This document shows, piece by piece, positions 52,011 to 61,852 of a stretch of 64,000 nt of DNA (the first letter of the stretch is position 1; every line of letters starts with the position of its first letter). Source of the stretch: Polaribacter sp. BAL334 (lineage in GTDB: Bacteria; Bacteroidota; Bacteroidia; Flavobacteriales; Flavobacteriaceae); assembly GCF_015767435.1 (NCBI RefSeq), contig NZ_JADWOV010000230.1:1-64000 (forward strand), in the 5' to 3' direction. Under the pieces are notes generated by a model that saw only the letters and a list, made by a program, of their open reading frames with translations, was not told the origin of the DNA and searched no databases. The position numbers were made by a program, and so were the translations under genes.

Positions 52011-53324
52011 ATGAAATTTAATGTATTCAAGTTATTTTTATTACTTACTTTTTTTGCATACGGTCAATCTGGTCACATTATGCAAGGTATTGGTTCTGTT
52101 AATATGTCTATGGGAGGTGCAGCAACAGCACAGCCATTAGATATTTCAGGAGCTTTACAATGGAATCCAGCTTCAATCTCCACTTTTGATAGTAAAATAC
52201 TTAAGTTAGATGTAGGATTGTTTTTTTCGTCACCAAAATTATATTCTACGGTTCCTGAGTTTAATAATTTAGGACAGCCAACAGGAAATGTCTTTTCAGG
52301 ATCAACCGAAGATGATAGAGGTGCTTCTATGATGCCAGCAATTGCAATGGTATGGGGAAAAGAAGATAGCAAACATACCTTTGGAGTCTCTGCTTTTGGT
52401 ATTAGTGGTTTTGGAGTTACTTTCCCAGAAAATATGACAAATCCAATAAACATGCCTCAAAATATGGGCGGTTTTGGTAGCATTAAATCAGATTATATGT
52501 TACTTCAAATTGGTTTTACTTGGGCTTATGAACTCTCTGATAAGTTATCAGTGGGAATTCAACCAACATTTAATTATTCAGCTTTAGAGTTAATGCCAAA
52601 TCCAACTGCGAATCCAAGTCAAACAGCAGGTTACCCTTCAACAGATAAAGCAAGTGCAACTGGATTTGGAGCACAAGTAGGTGTTTTTTATGATTCACAA
52701 AAAGGAATAAAATTAGGAGTTTCCTATAAAACGAATCAAAGCTTTAGTGATTTCAAGTTTGATAATACTTATTTGGATGCATCTACAGGAACGAATTCGT
52801 TTAATATGGATTATCCAGCTATTTTTTCAGTAGGTTTAGGATACTCTAAAGGTGATTTTGATGTTGCATTAGATTACAGAAGCGTTGATTATGAGAACAC
52901 AGACGGTTTTTCAACAACTGGTTGGACAAATACAGCTTCAGTATCTGGTTTTGGATGGAAAAATATTTCTATCATTTCAGCTGGACTACAATACAAAGGA
53001 TTTGAAAAATTCCCTGTAAGAGTTGGCTATACATATAATTCAAATCCCATTAGTAGTGATGTGACATTTTTTAATATTCCTGCAACTGCTATTATTAAAA
53101 ATGCATATCAAGTAGGTTTTAGTTACCTTTTAAAAGATAATTTATCTATAGATGCAGTGTATCATTATGGAACAAGTGATGGTAAAACATCAGGACAATT
53201 ATTAAATCCAATGTTTGCCCAGCCCAATAATCCTTATGGAGCAATACCAGGAAGTGAGGTTGCTTATGAAATGAATACATCATTATTTATGATTGGATTA
53301 AGTTATAATTTTACTAAAAAATAG
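52011..53324 (+). CDS. OmpP1/FadL-family outer-membrane transporter
   Basis: The 437-residue protein has a signal peptide (MKFNVFKLFLLLTFFAYGQ) and is a FadL-type porin for hydrophobic compounds such as long-chain fatty acids. The N-terminal hatch contains GSVNMSMGGAATAQPLDISGALQWNPASIS, the family start, and beta-barrel strands follow, ending SLFMIGLSYNFTKK with a C-terminal aromatic. It is monocistronic with its own terminator. Confidence 0.92.
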   Translation: MKFNVFKLFLLLTFFAYGQSGHIMQGIGSVNMSMGGAATAQPLDISGALQWNPASISTFDSKILKLDVGLFFSSPKLYSTVPEFNNLGQPTGNVFSGSTEDDRGASMMPAIAMVWGKEDSKHTFGVSAFGISGFGVTFPENMTNPINMPQNMGGFGSIKSDYMLLQIGFTWAYELSDKLSVGIQPTFNYSALELMPNPTANPSQTAGYPSTDKASATGFGAQVGVFYDSQKGIKLGVSYKTNQSFSDFKFDNTYLDASTGTNSFNMDYPAIFSVGLGYSKGDFDVALDYRSVDYENTDGFSTTGWTNTASVSGFGWKNISIISAGLQYKGFEKFPVRVGYTYNSNPISSDVTFFNIPATAIIKNAYQVGFSYLLKDNLSIDAVYHYGTSDGKTSGQLLNPMFAQPNNPYGAIPGSEVAYEMNTSLFMIGLSYNFTKK

Positions 53325-53370
53325 TTACAACCATGTAAAATAATTAATAAGAAAACCATCAGTAATGATT

Positions 53371-53410
53371 ATGCCCCATAAAGATATACACTTTTTGGGG
53401 CATTTTTTAT
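53371..53410 (+). terminator. Terminator after the FadL-like gene
   Basis: ATGCCCC (53371-53377) pairs with GGGGCAT (53397-53403) and is followed by a T run. Confidence 0.85.
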
Positions 53411-53429
53411 TAAGGAAAAATCCCATTTT

Positions 53430-54248
53430 TTAGTTTCTTTCAACTCTTCTTCTTTCTGATTTTTTTTCATCAGATTTTCTATTTCCTGTTTCATTTCTAT
53501 CAGAAATTATCCTTCTGTTATTAGATTCTTCAAATTTTCTGTTTTCGTCATTGTTTCTTACAACTTCTCTTTTTGAATCATCTTTCATGTCTGATTTTCT
53601 ATAACTGTTCAAATTTCTTGCAGTTTCTCTTCGATTATTAGCATCAAGAGTTGGTTTTCTTCTTTTTATGATCGAATTTTCATCAGCAATATTGTTATTC
53701 CTATTTGATTTGTAATAGTAAAAATCATGATCTTCTCTGAATCTTGTAAAATTTCTATCAAAATCTCTATTGTTGAAGAATGAATCATTGTAATTGTAAA
53801 TTCTTCCAAAATTTATTGAAAAACGAACGCCATTATCATAGTAAAAATCATGAACATTTCCTCTAAAAACAGGATATCCATATCTGTCATAAAAAACACG
53901 TAAATCCCCAACACTAACCAATTGTCCACGATGATAATTGATGAAAACTGAACCAATTCGAGTTACATTTCCAAAACGATCATAGTTGATGAATACATTT
54001 CCTAAACTTCGAATTCTTCCTCTAAAATCTCTATCAATTCTGATGCCTCTTTGGTAACTATTGGAAGTGTCAAAATCAAAATCCCCATTGGTAAAAACGA
54101 AAAATTCGATTCCTCTTTCAAAGAAATTGACAGCATCGTTGTAATTGAAATTTATCTCAAAATTTCTAGAGTTTGTAGCCTCAGCTTTTGCAATGTTAGC
54201 AGAAAACATTCCTAAGATTCCTACTAAAATAAGTATATTTTTTTTCAT
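53430..54248 (-). CDS. Secreted repeat-containing basic protein
   Basis: The 272-residue protein has a signal peptide ending near AKAEA and no domain I can name. The middle is a repeat of 18-20 residue units such as SLGNVFINYDRFGNVTRIG and SVFINYHRGQLVSVG, rich in Tyr, Asn, Phe and Arg. The last 100 residues are Arg/Lys/Asn/Asp-rich and probably disordered. It should be exported. A structural or matrix role fits better than an enzyme. Confidence 0.75.
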   Translation of the reverse strand: MKKNILILVGILGMFSANIAKAEATNSRNFEINFNYNDAVNFFERGIEFFVFTNGDFDFDTSNSYQRGIRIDRDFRGRIRSLGNVFINYDRFGNVTRIGSVFINYHRGQLVSVGDLRVFYDRYGYPVFRGNVHDFYYDNGVRFSINFGRIYNYNDSFFNNRDFDRNFTRFREDHDFYYYKSNRNNNIADENSIIKRRKPTLDANNRRETARNLNSYRKSDMKDDSKREVVRNNDENRKFEESNNRRIISDRNETGNRKSDEKKSERRRVERN

Positions 54249-54443
54249 GATTTGAGGTTTTTTTGATTTTGCTTACTCTATTTGCTTTTCAGCTTCCGCA
54301 TTTAAAAATGAATTTTCAAATAGTGTGCCAAAAATGAAAAGTATGTTGTACCAAAATGTATATAATTTGAAAAAATTATTCAAAAAAGTGAATTAAATCT
54401 GTAAATAATGTATTTTTATGCGACTTAGTAATAAAATGATTTC

Positions 54444-54935
54444 ATGATTGACGCCATTGAAAAAAACTTATTTAGAGGAATAAAATTATTGAATAATCTC
54501 TCTGAATCTGAGTATACAAACGAATCAATTCCACCATATTTTTCAAGTATTGGCTGTCATATTCGTCATGTTTTAGATGTATTTTCTTGTATAATTAATG
54601 GTTTTGAAAACAAAAAGATTGATTTGACAAATCGTGAAAGAAATCAATTAGTAGAACAAAAAATTGAGGTTGGAATTGCTTATTTTGAAGAAATTATCTT
54701 TAAAATAAATAATTTTTCTAAGGAAGATTTGCAAACTGAAATTATTCTTATTGATGATTTAGGATTGGGAAAAATGGAAGCCAAAACCACTTTGGGTGCA
54801 GTATTAATTCAAGCTCATAGCCATGCAATTCATCATTTTGCGAGTATTGGGTATAGTATTTATCAGTTAGGAATAGCATTGCCTGATGCTGATTTTGGGT
54901 ATAATCCTACAACTCCTAAACATATTTTAAAATAA
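54444..54935 (+). CDS. DinB-family protein
   Basis: The 163-residue four-helix protein keeps the metal-binding histidine pattern of DinB/YfiT proteins: GCHIRHVLD near residue 40 and AHSHAIHHFASIGY near 126-139. DinB proteins are DNA-damage-induced in Bacillus but their chemistry is uncertain; some are thiol-S-transferases. It is a single forward gene between two reverse blocks. Confidence 0.82.
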   Translation: MIDAIEKNLFRGIKLLNNLSESEYTNESIPPYFSSIGCHIRHVLDVFSCIINGFENKKIDLTNRERNQLVEQKIEVGIAYFEEIIFKINNFSKEDLQTEIILIDDLGLGKMEAKTTLGAVLIQAHSHAIHHFASIGYSIYQLGIALPDADFGYNPTTPKHILK

Positions 54936-54944
54936 AATGTGTCT

Positions 54945-56015
54945 TTATTTTACAGAATCTAAAGCAGTTATTTTTTTTGAATACTTTTTTAATTCTCTAA
55001 TTTCTTTCCAAAAAATAAGCGAATTTTTATAAGGAATTTTATTGATTTTGTGATTTGTCGTAGAGATTTCAAACAATATTTTCCAGTGATTTCTTATAGA
55101 TTTCAATGCACTAAAATACGTTGATTTTTGTGCATCATATATGTGAGTAGGCTCTGAAATAATTCCGTTAATTTCTAGGATTTTAAATTTTTTTCCAATT
55201 TTTAATGCTTCAAAATCATCATATTTAATGTCAATTCTGCCATAAAACCAACCAGGAATTTTTGCATTTAATTCATCAAAAGTCATAGATAGTTCATTGG
55301 AAATTAAGTGATTTCCATTGATAAATTGTGTTCCTTTACAATGATTTCCAATTACAGAAAGCTGAAATTCTTTATTTTTTTCTAAAATTGTACCTAATAG
55401 TTCTTTGTGATTTTCAAAAATCAACTCTTTATACAAAAAGGCTCTTTTGTCTGAAATTATTAACTCTTTAACAGTTGAAATTCCATCTCCTGTGATTGTT
55501 AGAAATTTTTTTAAAGTTATCGAGGAAATAATTCCGTTTTTTTTAGTTGGATTTCTTGAATAAAAAATTCCACATTCGTTATTGTAGGTTATAAATTCTT
55601 GAATTATAAAATCGATTTTAAATTTTTGTAAATAATTTTTCAATTCAATTTCAGAATGGATTTTTTGTACAAGTAACCCTCGAAATCCAATATCAGGTTT
55701 TGCAATTAAAGGAAATTGAATATGTTGCTCTCGAATTTTTTTGATAGTATTTTCAAAATTTTCTCCTTTACCATGAAAAATACTTTTTGGTTTGAATTCA
55801 TCAGGAATTAATGATAATGTTTGGAATTTACTTTCGGTTCCATTTCCTGAACTTTTTATTCCTGGGTTTGCTGCACTAAAAAAAACGAGATGTTTTGCTT
55901 TAACAGCTAAAAAAAATCCATAAGGTATATTTGGAATGTAAAAAAGGGAAGAAGGCCAATATTCCCAATGAAATACTTTGTATAAATATTTGTATTTCAG
56001 AGTATTAATTTTCAT
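54945..56015 (-). CDS. ATP-grasp ligase-like protein, unknown substrate
   Basis: The 356-residue protein has an ATP-grasp fold: FPLIAKPDIGFRGLLVQKI as the ATP-binding lysine strand (about 101-119), FIIQEFITYNNECGIFY, and FKILEINGIISEP with the Glu-x-Asn metal site (about 295-308). Such enzymes join a carboxylate to an amine through an acyl phosphate. The substrate is unknown. It overlaps DUF6095 by 11 bases, which in turn overlaps murQ by four, so it belongs to a coupled operon that starts with a peptidoglycan-recycling enzyme. Confidence 0.8.
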   Translation of the reverse strand: MKINTLKYKYLYKVFHWEYWPSSLFYIPNIPYGFFLAVKAKHLVFFSAANPGIKSSGNGTESKFQTLSLIPDEFKPKSIFHGKGENFENTIKKIREQHIQFPLIAKPDIGFRGLLVQKIHSEIELKNYLQKFKIDFIIQEFITYNNECGIFYSRNPTKKNGIISSITLKKFLTITGDGISTVKELIISDKRAFLYKELIFENHKELLGTILEKNKEFQLSVIGNHCKGTQFINGNHLISNELSMTFDELNAKIPGWFYGRIDIKYDDFEALKIGKKFKILEINGIISEPTHIYDAQKSTYFSALKSIRNHWKILFEISTTNHKINKIPYKNSLIFWKEIRELKKYSKKITALDSVK

Positions 56016-56250
56016 TGAAAAAAGCTTTCCTCAATATTGAAAAAGCCTTGAAAGCAAAATATATCGTAAAAATAATTCCTGAAAAACCAAGAAAAATAAG
56101 AAAATACGCCATATATATTTTGGGGGTTTCAGTAAACTTTTCAATGCCTTTAAATCCCATAGTTGTAATTATAGGGGTTACAATAAATAGAATTATTAAA
56201 ATTGCTAAACGAATCAATCCTTTTCTTAATAAATTTATATTTATGCTCAT
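56005..56250 (-). CDS. DUF6095 small membrane protein
   Basis: The 81-residue protein has two membrane segments (LIRLAILIILFIVTPIITTMG and MAYFLIFLGFSGIIFTIYFA) and resembles DUF6095. Its ATG overlaps the murQ stop codon by four bases and its end overlaps the ATP-grasp start. Function unknown. Confidence 0.8.
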   Translation of the reverse strand: MSININLLRKGLIRLAILIILFIVTPIITTMGFKGIEKFTETPKIYMAYFLIFLGFSGIIFTIYFAFKAFSILRKAFFNEN

Positions 56251-57059
56251 TTTTTAAAGTTTAAGAGTGCATTTCTAACATTTCCGTATTTTTTCAATAA
56301 TTCTTTTGCTTCTTTTTGGTCGATATTTAGTTCATTTATTAACATTTTTTCGCCTCTTTCTACCAATTTATTGTTGGAAAGTTGCATATCAACCATTTTA
56401 TTTCCTTTCACTTTACCAAGTTGAATCATGGTTGAAGTTGAAATCATGTTTAAAACTAATTTTTGTGCAGTGCCAGCTTTCATTCGTGAACTTCCTGTAA
56501 CAAATTCTGGACCAACAATCACTTCAATTGGAAACTGAGAAACTGCAGCTAATGGACTGTTTTTATTGCAAGTAATGCAACCAGTTGTGATGTTATTTTG
56601 ATTACATTTTTCCAATGCTGAAATGACATAAGGTGTTGTTCCTGAAGCTGCTAAACCAATAACAACATCCTCTTTTGAGATAGAAAATTTTTGTAAATCT
56701 TCCCAACCTTGAGTAGTTGAATCTTCAGCAAATTCTACTGCTTTTCTGATAGCAGTATCACCTCCAGCAATCAAACCAACTACTAATTCATGAGGCACAC
56801 CAAAAGTTGGAGGACATTCTGAAGCATCTACAATGCCTAATCTCCCTGAGGTTCCTGCACCCAAATAGAAAATTCTTCCTCCGTTTTTTAATTTTTCAAC
56901 AATTTGCAGTACCAATTTTTCTATCTGAGGTATTGATTTTTGAACAGCAAAAGCCACTGTTTGATCTTCATTGTTGATATTTGTCAACAATTCATTTACA
57001 CTCATCTTTTCTAGATGATTGTAAGAAGAATCCTGTTCTGTAATTTTGATGAAAGTCAT
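56247..57059 (-). CDS. murQ: N-acetylmuramic acid 6-phosphate etherase
   Basis: MurQ cleaves the lactyl ether of MurNAc-6-phosphate to give GlcNAc-6-phosphate and lactate in peptidoglycan recycling. The 270-residue SIS-fold protein has FYLGAGTSGRLGIVDASECPPTFGV (about 63-87), which includes the catalytic Glu, GLAASGTTPYVISAL and PEFVTGSSRMKAGTAQKL. It is slightly shorter than the usual 298 residues because the C-terminal helical part is compact. It heads an operon with DUF6095 and an ATP-grasp gene. Confidence 0.95.
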   Translation of the reverse strand: MTFIKITEQDSSYNHLEKMSVNELLTNINNEDQTVAFAVQKSIPQIEKLVLQIVEKLKNGGRIFYLGAGTSGRLGIVDASECPPTFGVPHELVVGLIAGGDTAIRKAVEFAEDSTTQGWEDLQKFSISKEDVVIGLAASGTTPYVISALEKCNQNNITTGCITCNKNSPLAAVSQFPIEVIVGPEFVTGSSRMKAGTAQKLVLNMISTSTMIQLGKVKGNKMVDMQLSNNKLVERGEKMLINELNIDQKEAKELLKKYGNVRNALLNFKK

Positions 57060-57101
57060 TCCTCAAAAATACATTTTTTATGAATTGAAAAGGAATATTT
57101 T

Positions 57102-57935
57102 TTAGTTCTTTTCAACTAAATTTAACGTTGCAGTATCCGTCTCAGAAATATGAAAATAGCCTAATGGAAATTTAGATTCATCAGTAATATTAATCATGTT
57201 TCCTAATAATGAGGAAGGAATTGTTTCAAATGGGCCTCCTGCATTTTGTCCACTTTGATCGATTAATACTCTGTAATAGGTATAAAATTCTTTTGAAATT
57301 CCTGACATTTTTATATTTACAGTTGTTGGCAACGTAATGTCTTCTTCATCATAAAAATAAGAGAAATTATAATCAGAACCATTAAAAAAGCGATCTTCTA
57401 TGGTTAAAAATAATTTTTTTGAAAAATCAAATAAGTAGAAATTTTCTTGAGTTCCATCATCTGTAAATTCTACTTTTACTTCTGTTTCTGTTCCAGCAAA
57501 TAAGGTTTCATCACCTTGAGTAACACTAGTTAAAGGTGTTGATTTTATTCGAGTTGCTGTCCCTTTATACGTGTAGTTTTCGTGAATTATCGTCAATTCA
57601 TATACTACATTTTCAGCAGGAATAAATGAAATCGTTGGTTCATAATTTCCATCAGCATTCACATCCGAAAAATTAATGATGGAATTGTCAGTTAAATTCG
57701 TTAAAAAAACGGTTGCATTCGTTACAGGTGGAATCGTTTCATCAAAATAATCTACTGATTTACTTAGTTTTACAACAGTATTTGCGCGAACAGGAGTTTC
57801 ATCAAAATAGACTTCAAAAACAGCATCAATAATGAGTTTTGGCGCTGTTGAAGGAACTTCAATTTCTACAACTTTTTCGCAACTTGCAAAAAATAAAATC
57901 AATAAAACAGGAAGTATATAGCTCTTTTTCATCAT
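57102..57935 (-). CDS. DUF4249 lipoprotein
   Basis: The 277-residue protein has lipobox LFFASC (Cys19) and beta-rich DUF4249 sequence, including STAPKLIIDAVFEVYFDETPVRANTVVKLS and VTNATVFLTNL. DUF4249 lipoproteins are usually encoded with a TonB-dependent receptor, as here with a one-base gap. The pair probably acts in uptake at the outer membrane, with the lipoprotein as surface partner. The ligand is unknown. Confidence 0.88.
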   Translation of the reverse strand: MMKKSYILPVLLILFFASCEKVVEIEVPSTAPKLIIDAVFEVYFDETPVRANTVVKLSKSVDYFDETIPPVTNATVFLTNLTDNSIINFSDVNADGNYEPTISFIPAENVVYELTIIHENYTYKGTATRIKSTPLTSVTQGDETLFAGTETEVKVEFTDDGTQENFYLFDFSKKLFLTIEDRFFNGSDYNFSYFYDEEDITLPTTVNIKMSGISKEFYTYYRVLIDQSGQNAGGPFETIPSSLLGNMINITDESKFPLGYFHISETDTATLNLVEKN

Positions 57936-57936
57936 G

Positions 57937-60315
57937 TTAAAATTTAAAATTGTAAGTAACAGAAGGAACTAAACCAAAAATGGATGTTTGAATTGCTTCA
58001 TTTCTAAAAGTTTCTCTATTTTGTCTGAAGTTGATGGAAGCAGCATTCATTCTTCCGTATAAATTATACAAACCAAAAACCCATTCTGCTTGCCATTTTC
58101 GATTGTTATTTGTTGTAGGTGTCAATGTTGCTGAAATATCCAATCTGTGATACGCAGGCAATCTGTCAGCATTTCTTCTGTTATCATCAAATATAGGAAC
58201 GTTTAATCCTTGAACTTCATATTGTCCAACCGGATAATTGGTTGGCTGTCCTGTTTGAAATAGAAAATTGGCGTTGAATTTCCATTTTTTATTCAATTCA
58301 TAACTTCCATTCAAAGAGATATCGTGCGTTTTATCAAAAGGAGAACTGTACCAATTTCCTTGATTTATGCCAGGTTCATTAGCATTTCTTCCTGGAGTTT
58401 GTTGTTCAGAGCGAGACAATGTATAGGCTAACCAACCTTTAAAATCTCCTTCATTTTTTCTAAATAAAACCTCTAAACCGTAAGCTCTTGCATGGCCATT
58501 TAAAATTACGGTTTCAATTTCGTTGTTGGCAATTAAATTGGCACCATTAATATAGTCAATTCTGTTTTGAATGTCTTTGTAAAATGCTTCAGTTTCTAGT
58601 GAATATGCTCCATTATTTAGCGTTTTGAAATATCCAATAGCAAATTGATCTAACAATTGAGGTCGAATATATCTGCCACTTGGCGCCCAAACATCTAATG
58701 GAGTTGGAGAGGCAGTATTGGAAAGCAAGTGTAAATACTGAGCCATTCTATTGTAGCTAGCTTTGATAGACTCATTATCATTTAAAACATATGATAATGA
58801 AAATCGAGGTTCAAAATTGTTAAAACTACTGATAACATCGCTTCTTTTAAAATTTTCAACGCCTGTTGCAACAGCAGATTCATATTTTTTAAACTGTTCG
58901 TTATAAACTACAGGTTGATTGTTTGCATATACATTCAATTCGTCTTGTCCTAAGCGTAAAAAATTACTAAAACGAGCGCCATATTGCAGCGTTAATTTTT
59001 CATTGATTTTATGCTCAGCATCTATATATGCAGCAAATTCGTTGGCATATTTATCAGTTAATTTTTCTGCAACAATTCCTGATGATGTTCTATTTGGAAT
59101 AATTTCACCGGGATTAAATTTGATGTAAATAGTATTGATTCCATAACTAAGTTTTATATTCTCATTAATATAATGCTTAAAATCGTATTTTAAATTGAAA
59201 TTTGTGATTCCAGAATCCCATTCAAAACCAACAAAATCAAGGATTAAACCATAAAAATAATCTGAATAAATTAAAGATAAATTGGAGAAAATTTTATCGG
59301 AAAATAAGTGATTCCATCTAAGATTCACTACGTTATTTCCGTATTTATTCACAAAATTATCACTAACTCCAAAAATATCTTTTCCAAAATAAGTTGATAA
59401 AAACAAGTTGTTTCGATCATTGAAGCGATAATTGACTTTGGTATTTACATCATAAAAATACGCCTTGTTATCGTTGTCAAATAAAGGTAAAAATAAGTGT
59501 GCATAAGAAGCTCTTCCTCCAATCAAAAAAGAACTTTTTTCTTTTTCAATGGGTCCTTCAGCTAATAATCTGCTAGAAACCAATCCAATACCACCAGTTA
59601 AATTAAAATCTTTGCTATTCCCTTCTTTTTGATAAATATCTAAAACAGAAGATAATCTTCCTCCAAAACGCGCAGGAATTCCACCTTTATATAATTTTAC
59701 ATCTTTGATAACATCAGGATTAAAAACGGAGAAAAATCCAAATAAATGCGAAGAATTAAAAACAATGGCTTCATCTAAAAGTATCAAATTTTGATCTGCT
59801 GCACCACCTCTTACATTAAATCCTGAGGCACCTTCACCTGCACTTGTTACTCCTGGTAAAAGAATTAAAGATTTGATAATGTCTGCTTCGCCAAGTACAA
59901 CAGGAATTTGTTTGATGGTTGCTGAAGTGAGTTTATTAACACTCATTTGAGGCGTTCTAACATTCAGTTTTTCAATATCTGCTTCAATAATTATCTCATC
60001 TAAACTTTCAGCAGCTTCTTTCAATTTGAAGTCTTTTGTAAGTTTTTCTAATAAATTGATGGTTTCAACAATTGTTGTATAACCAACATAACTTACTTGA
60101 ATTTTATAAGTTCCTTTGGGAATAGTTATGGAATAAAAACCATACTCATTAGTGGAAGTACCTGCATTTAATTCAGGAATAAAAACAGAAACACCAATTA
60201 AGGTTTCATTGTTTGCATTGTCGTAAACTGTTCCACTTAAGGTGATTTTTTCTTGCCCAAAAACGATTGTAGACGTAATAAAAAGAACGAATAATATCTT
60301 TTTAAAGTGTAGCAT
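57937..60315 (-). CDS. TonB-dependent receptor with carboxypeptidase-like N-terminal domain
   Basis: The 792-residue outer-membrane transporter has a signal peptide and a carboxypeptidase-regulatory-like domain (about 22-105, LSGTVYDNANNETLIGVSVF and YKIQVSYVGYTT). A plug follows (about 120-230, GFNVRGGAADQNLILLDEAI), then a 22-strand barrel ending SVTYNFKF. It is translated with the DUF4249 gene. TACTTTTG at 60348-60355 on the reverse strand gives it a separate promoter from the efflux operon. Confidence 0.92.
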   Translation of the reverse strand: MLHFKKILFVLFITSTIVFGQEKITLSGTVYDNANNETLIGVSVFIPELNAGTSTNEYGFYSITIPKGTYKIQVSYVGYTTIVETINLLEKLTKDFKLKEAAESLDEIIIEADIEKLNVRTPQMSVNKLTSATIKQIPVVLGEADIIKSLILLPGVTSAGEGASGFNVRGGAADQNLILLDEAIVFNSSHLFGFFSVFNPDVIKDVKLYKGGIPARFGGRLSSVLDIYQKEGNSKDFNLTGGIGLVSSRLLAEGPIEKEKSSFLIGGRASYAHLFLPLFDNDNKAYFYDVNTKVNYRFNDRNNLFLSTYFGKDIFGVSDNFVNKYGNNVVNLRWNHLFSDKIFSNLSLIYSDYFYGLILDFVGFEWDSGITNFNLKYDFKHYINENIKLSYGINTIYIKFNPGEIIPNRTSSGIVAEKLTDKYANEFAAYIDAEHKINEKLTLQYGARFSNFLRLGQDELNVYANNQPVVYNEQFKKYESAVATGVENFKRSDVISSFNNFEPRFSLSYVLNDNESIKASYNRMAQYLHLLSNTASPTPLDVWAPSGRYIRPQLLDQFAIGYFKTLNNGAYSLETEAFYKDIQNRIDYINGANLIANNEIETVILNGHARAYGLEVLFRKNEGDFKGWLAYTLSRSEQQTPGRNANEPGINQGNWYSSPFDKTHDISLNGSYELNKKWKFNANFLFQTGQPTNYPVGQYEVQGLNVPIFDDNRRNADRLPAYHRLDISATLTPTTNNNRKWQAEWVFGLYNLYGRMNAASINFRQNRETFRNEAIQTSIFGLVPSVTYNFKF

Positions 60316-60347
60316 TTTTTGTTTATTGAATTGATTTATTGACTCAA

Positions 60348-60355
60348 CAAAAGTA
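60348..60355 (-). promoter_or_regulatory. Promoter -7 element of the TonB receptor gene
   Basis: Reverse-strand TACTTTTG matches TAnnTTTG about 33 bases before the ATG at 60315. No clear upstream TTG. Confidence 0.4.
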
Positions 60356-60392
60356 TGGCTAAAAAATGATAATAGTTTGTTAAAAAATGGGT

Positions 60393-61850
60393 TTAATCAT
60401 AAATAATATCAGCTACTTCTATTTTTTTATTTTCAATAAAATCGAACAAAGTAAGCCTTCTTAATGTGTAATAATCTAACCAAAATTTTTCTAATGAATT
60501 TAAATATTGTAGAATAGATCTGTCTTGTTCTTGCAAAGCGATATTCAAATCTGTTATGGTAATTTTGCCTAAAACCAATCTTTTTTTAGTGATTTCATAT
60601 CTTTTTACTGCAATTTCTTGTGCTTTTTTGGCAGTTTCTAAAAAGTTACGTTGGTTTTGCCAATTCAATACATGTAAATAAATTTCTTGTTCAAACTCTT
60701 GTTCATCTTGCTCAACGTTTGTATTGATTAAATCTTTATTTGCTTCTACTAATTTTCTTCTTGATTTAGAAACTCCCCAATCTAAAATAGGAATTCCAAG
60801 AAATAAAGAAACATTTTGTTGTTGATTAAAATTTTGAAAAAGATTATCGAAAATTGGACCTTGTTGAGAAATTCCGAAGTTTGCATTCAAACTCATTTGT
60901 AGGCGATTACTTCCTTTAACTTCCGCCAAATCTCTTTCTGCTTGCAAGCGTTTTCTTCTAAATTCAATGACTGCTTTTCTATTTGATTTTGCTTCTTCCA
61001 ACGCTTTTTCAACAGTAACCGTAAATATGGAAAGTTCTTTTGGAACTTCTAGTAAAATATTTTCCGTATCAAGATTCAAATATCTAGATAAGTTTTGTGA
61101 TGAACCTTTAAAATTAATTTCATTGGTAGTCACATCATTTTTTGAATTTAAAACAGACAACTCAATTTGCAATAAATCATTTTCTGCAATTTTCCCCATT
61201 TCAAATCTTCCTTTAGAAATTTGAAATAATGTATCTTGGTTTGATAAATTGGATTTCGCAATTCTTGTTTGAACTTGCGCTTTTAATAGTGCAAAATATC
61301 TTCTTGCAGTGTTTAAAGAAATTTGCTCCATACTTTCAATAAATCCTCTTCTTGCTTCTTCAAAAAGAAGTGGTTCAATGCGTTTATCCCATTTAAATTG
61401 ATTGTAGAATAGTGAATTTTGTCGATAATTTATAGAAAAAGGAATAACTGCAAATCCTGTTGTTGGATTGTCACCAAAAACATCCACTCTTTCCAATTGT
61501 GAGCTCAATGAAATTGTTCCTCCAGTCAAAGCTATATTTTGATTTAAAGATAAATTTCCCTCTAATCTTGATTGATTTGACCTAACAAAAATATCTTGTC
61601 CAGCATCATTTGTCAATCTATTTACAGAATTTAGATATTGTGGTAAAGTAGCATCTAATCGTAATTGTGGTAAAAAACCTGCTTTAAAATTTCGGAATCT
61701 CCAATAACTTCCTTGGTTTTGATTCAATAATGCTTTATAATCTGGAGAGTTTTTTTGCGAAATTTTTATAGCTTCTTCTAATGTAATTTCTTGTTGGCAA
61801 ACTACAGTGAGTGTGCAAAACAAAAATGCAATGTGAATGATTTTTTTCAT
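60393..61850 (-). CDS. TolC-family outer-membrane efflux channel
   Basis: The 485-residue protein has a signal peptide (FLFCTLTVVCQ) and two helical-barrel halves with the internal TolC duplication. ISLNTARRYFALLKAQ and KISNLSNQDTL-like helices (about 175-215) recur near 400-440 as QEIAVKRYEITKKRLVLGKI. It would form the outer-membrane exit duct. Its start lies two bases after the permease stop, so it belongs to the HlyD-MacB-TolC operon. Confidence 0.93.
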   Translation of the reverse strand: MKKIIHIAFLFCTLTVVCQQEITLEEAIKISQKNSPDYKALLNQNQGSYWRFRNFKAGFLPQLRLDATLPQYLNSVNRLTNDAGQDIFVRSNQSRLEGNLSLNQNIALTGGTISLSSQLERVDVFGDNPTTGFAVIPFSINYRQNSLFYNQFKWDKRIEPLLFEEARRGFIESMEQISLNTARRYFALLKAQVQTRIAKSNLSNQDTLFQISKGRFEMGKIAENDLLQIELSVLNSKNDVTTNEINFKGSSQNLSRYLNLDTENILLEVPKELSIFTVTVEKALEEAKSNRKAVIEFRRKRLQAERDLAEVKGSNRLQMSLNANFGISQQGPIFDNLFQNFNQQQNVSLFLGIPILDWGVSKSRRKLVEANKDLINTNVEQDEQEFEQEIYLHVLNWQNQRNFLETAKKAQEIAVKRYEITKKRLVLGKITITDLNIALQEQDRSILQYLNSLEKFWLDYYTLRRLTLFDFIENKKIEVADIIYD

Positions 61851-61852
61851 AG

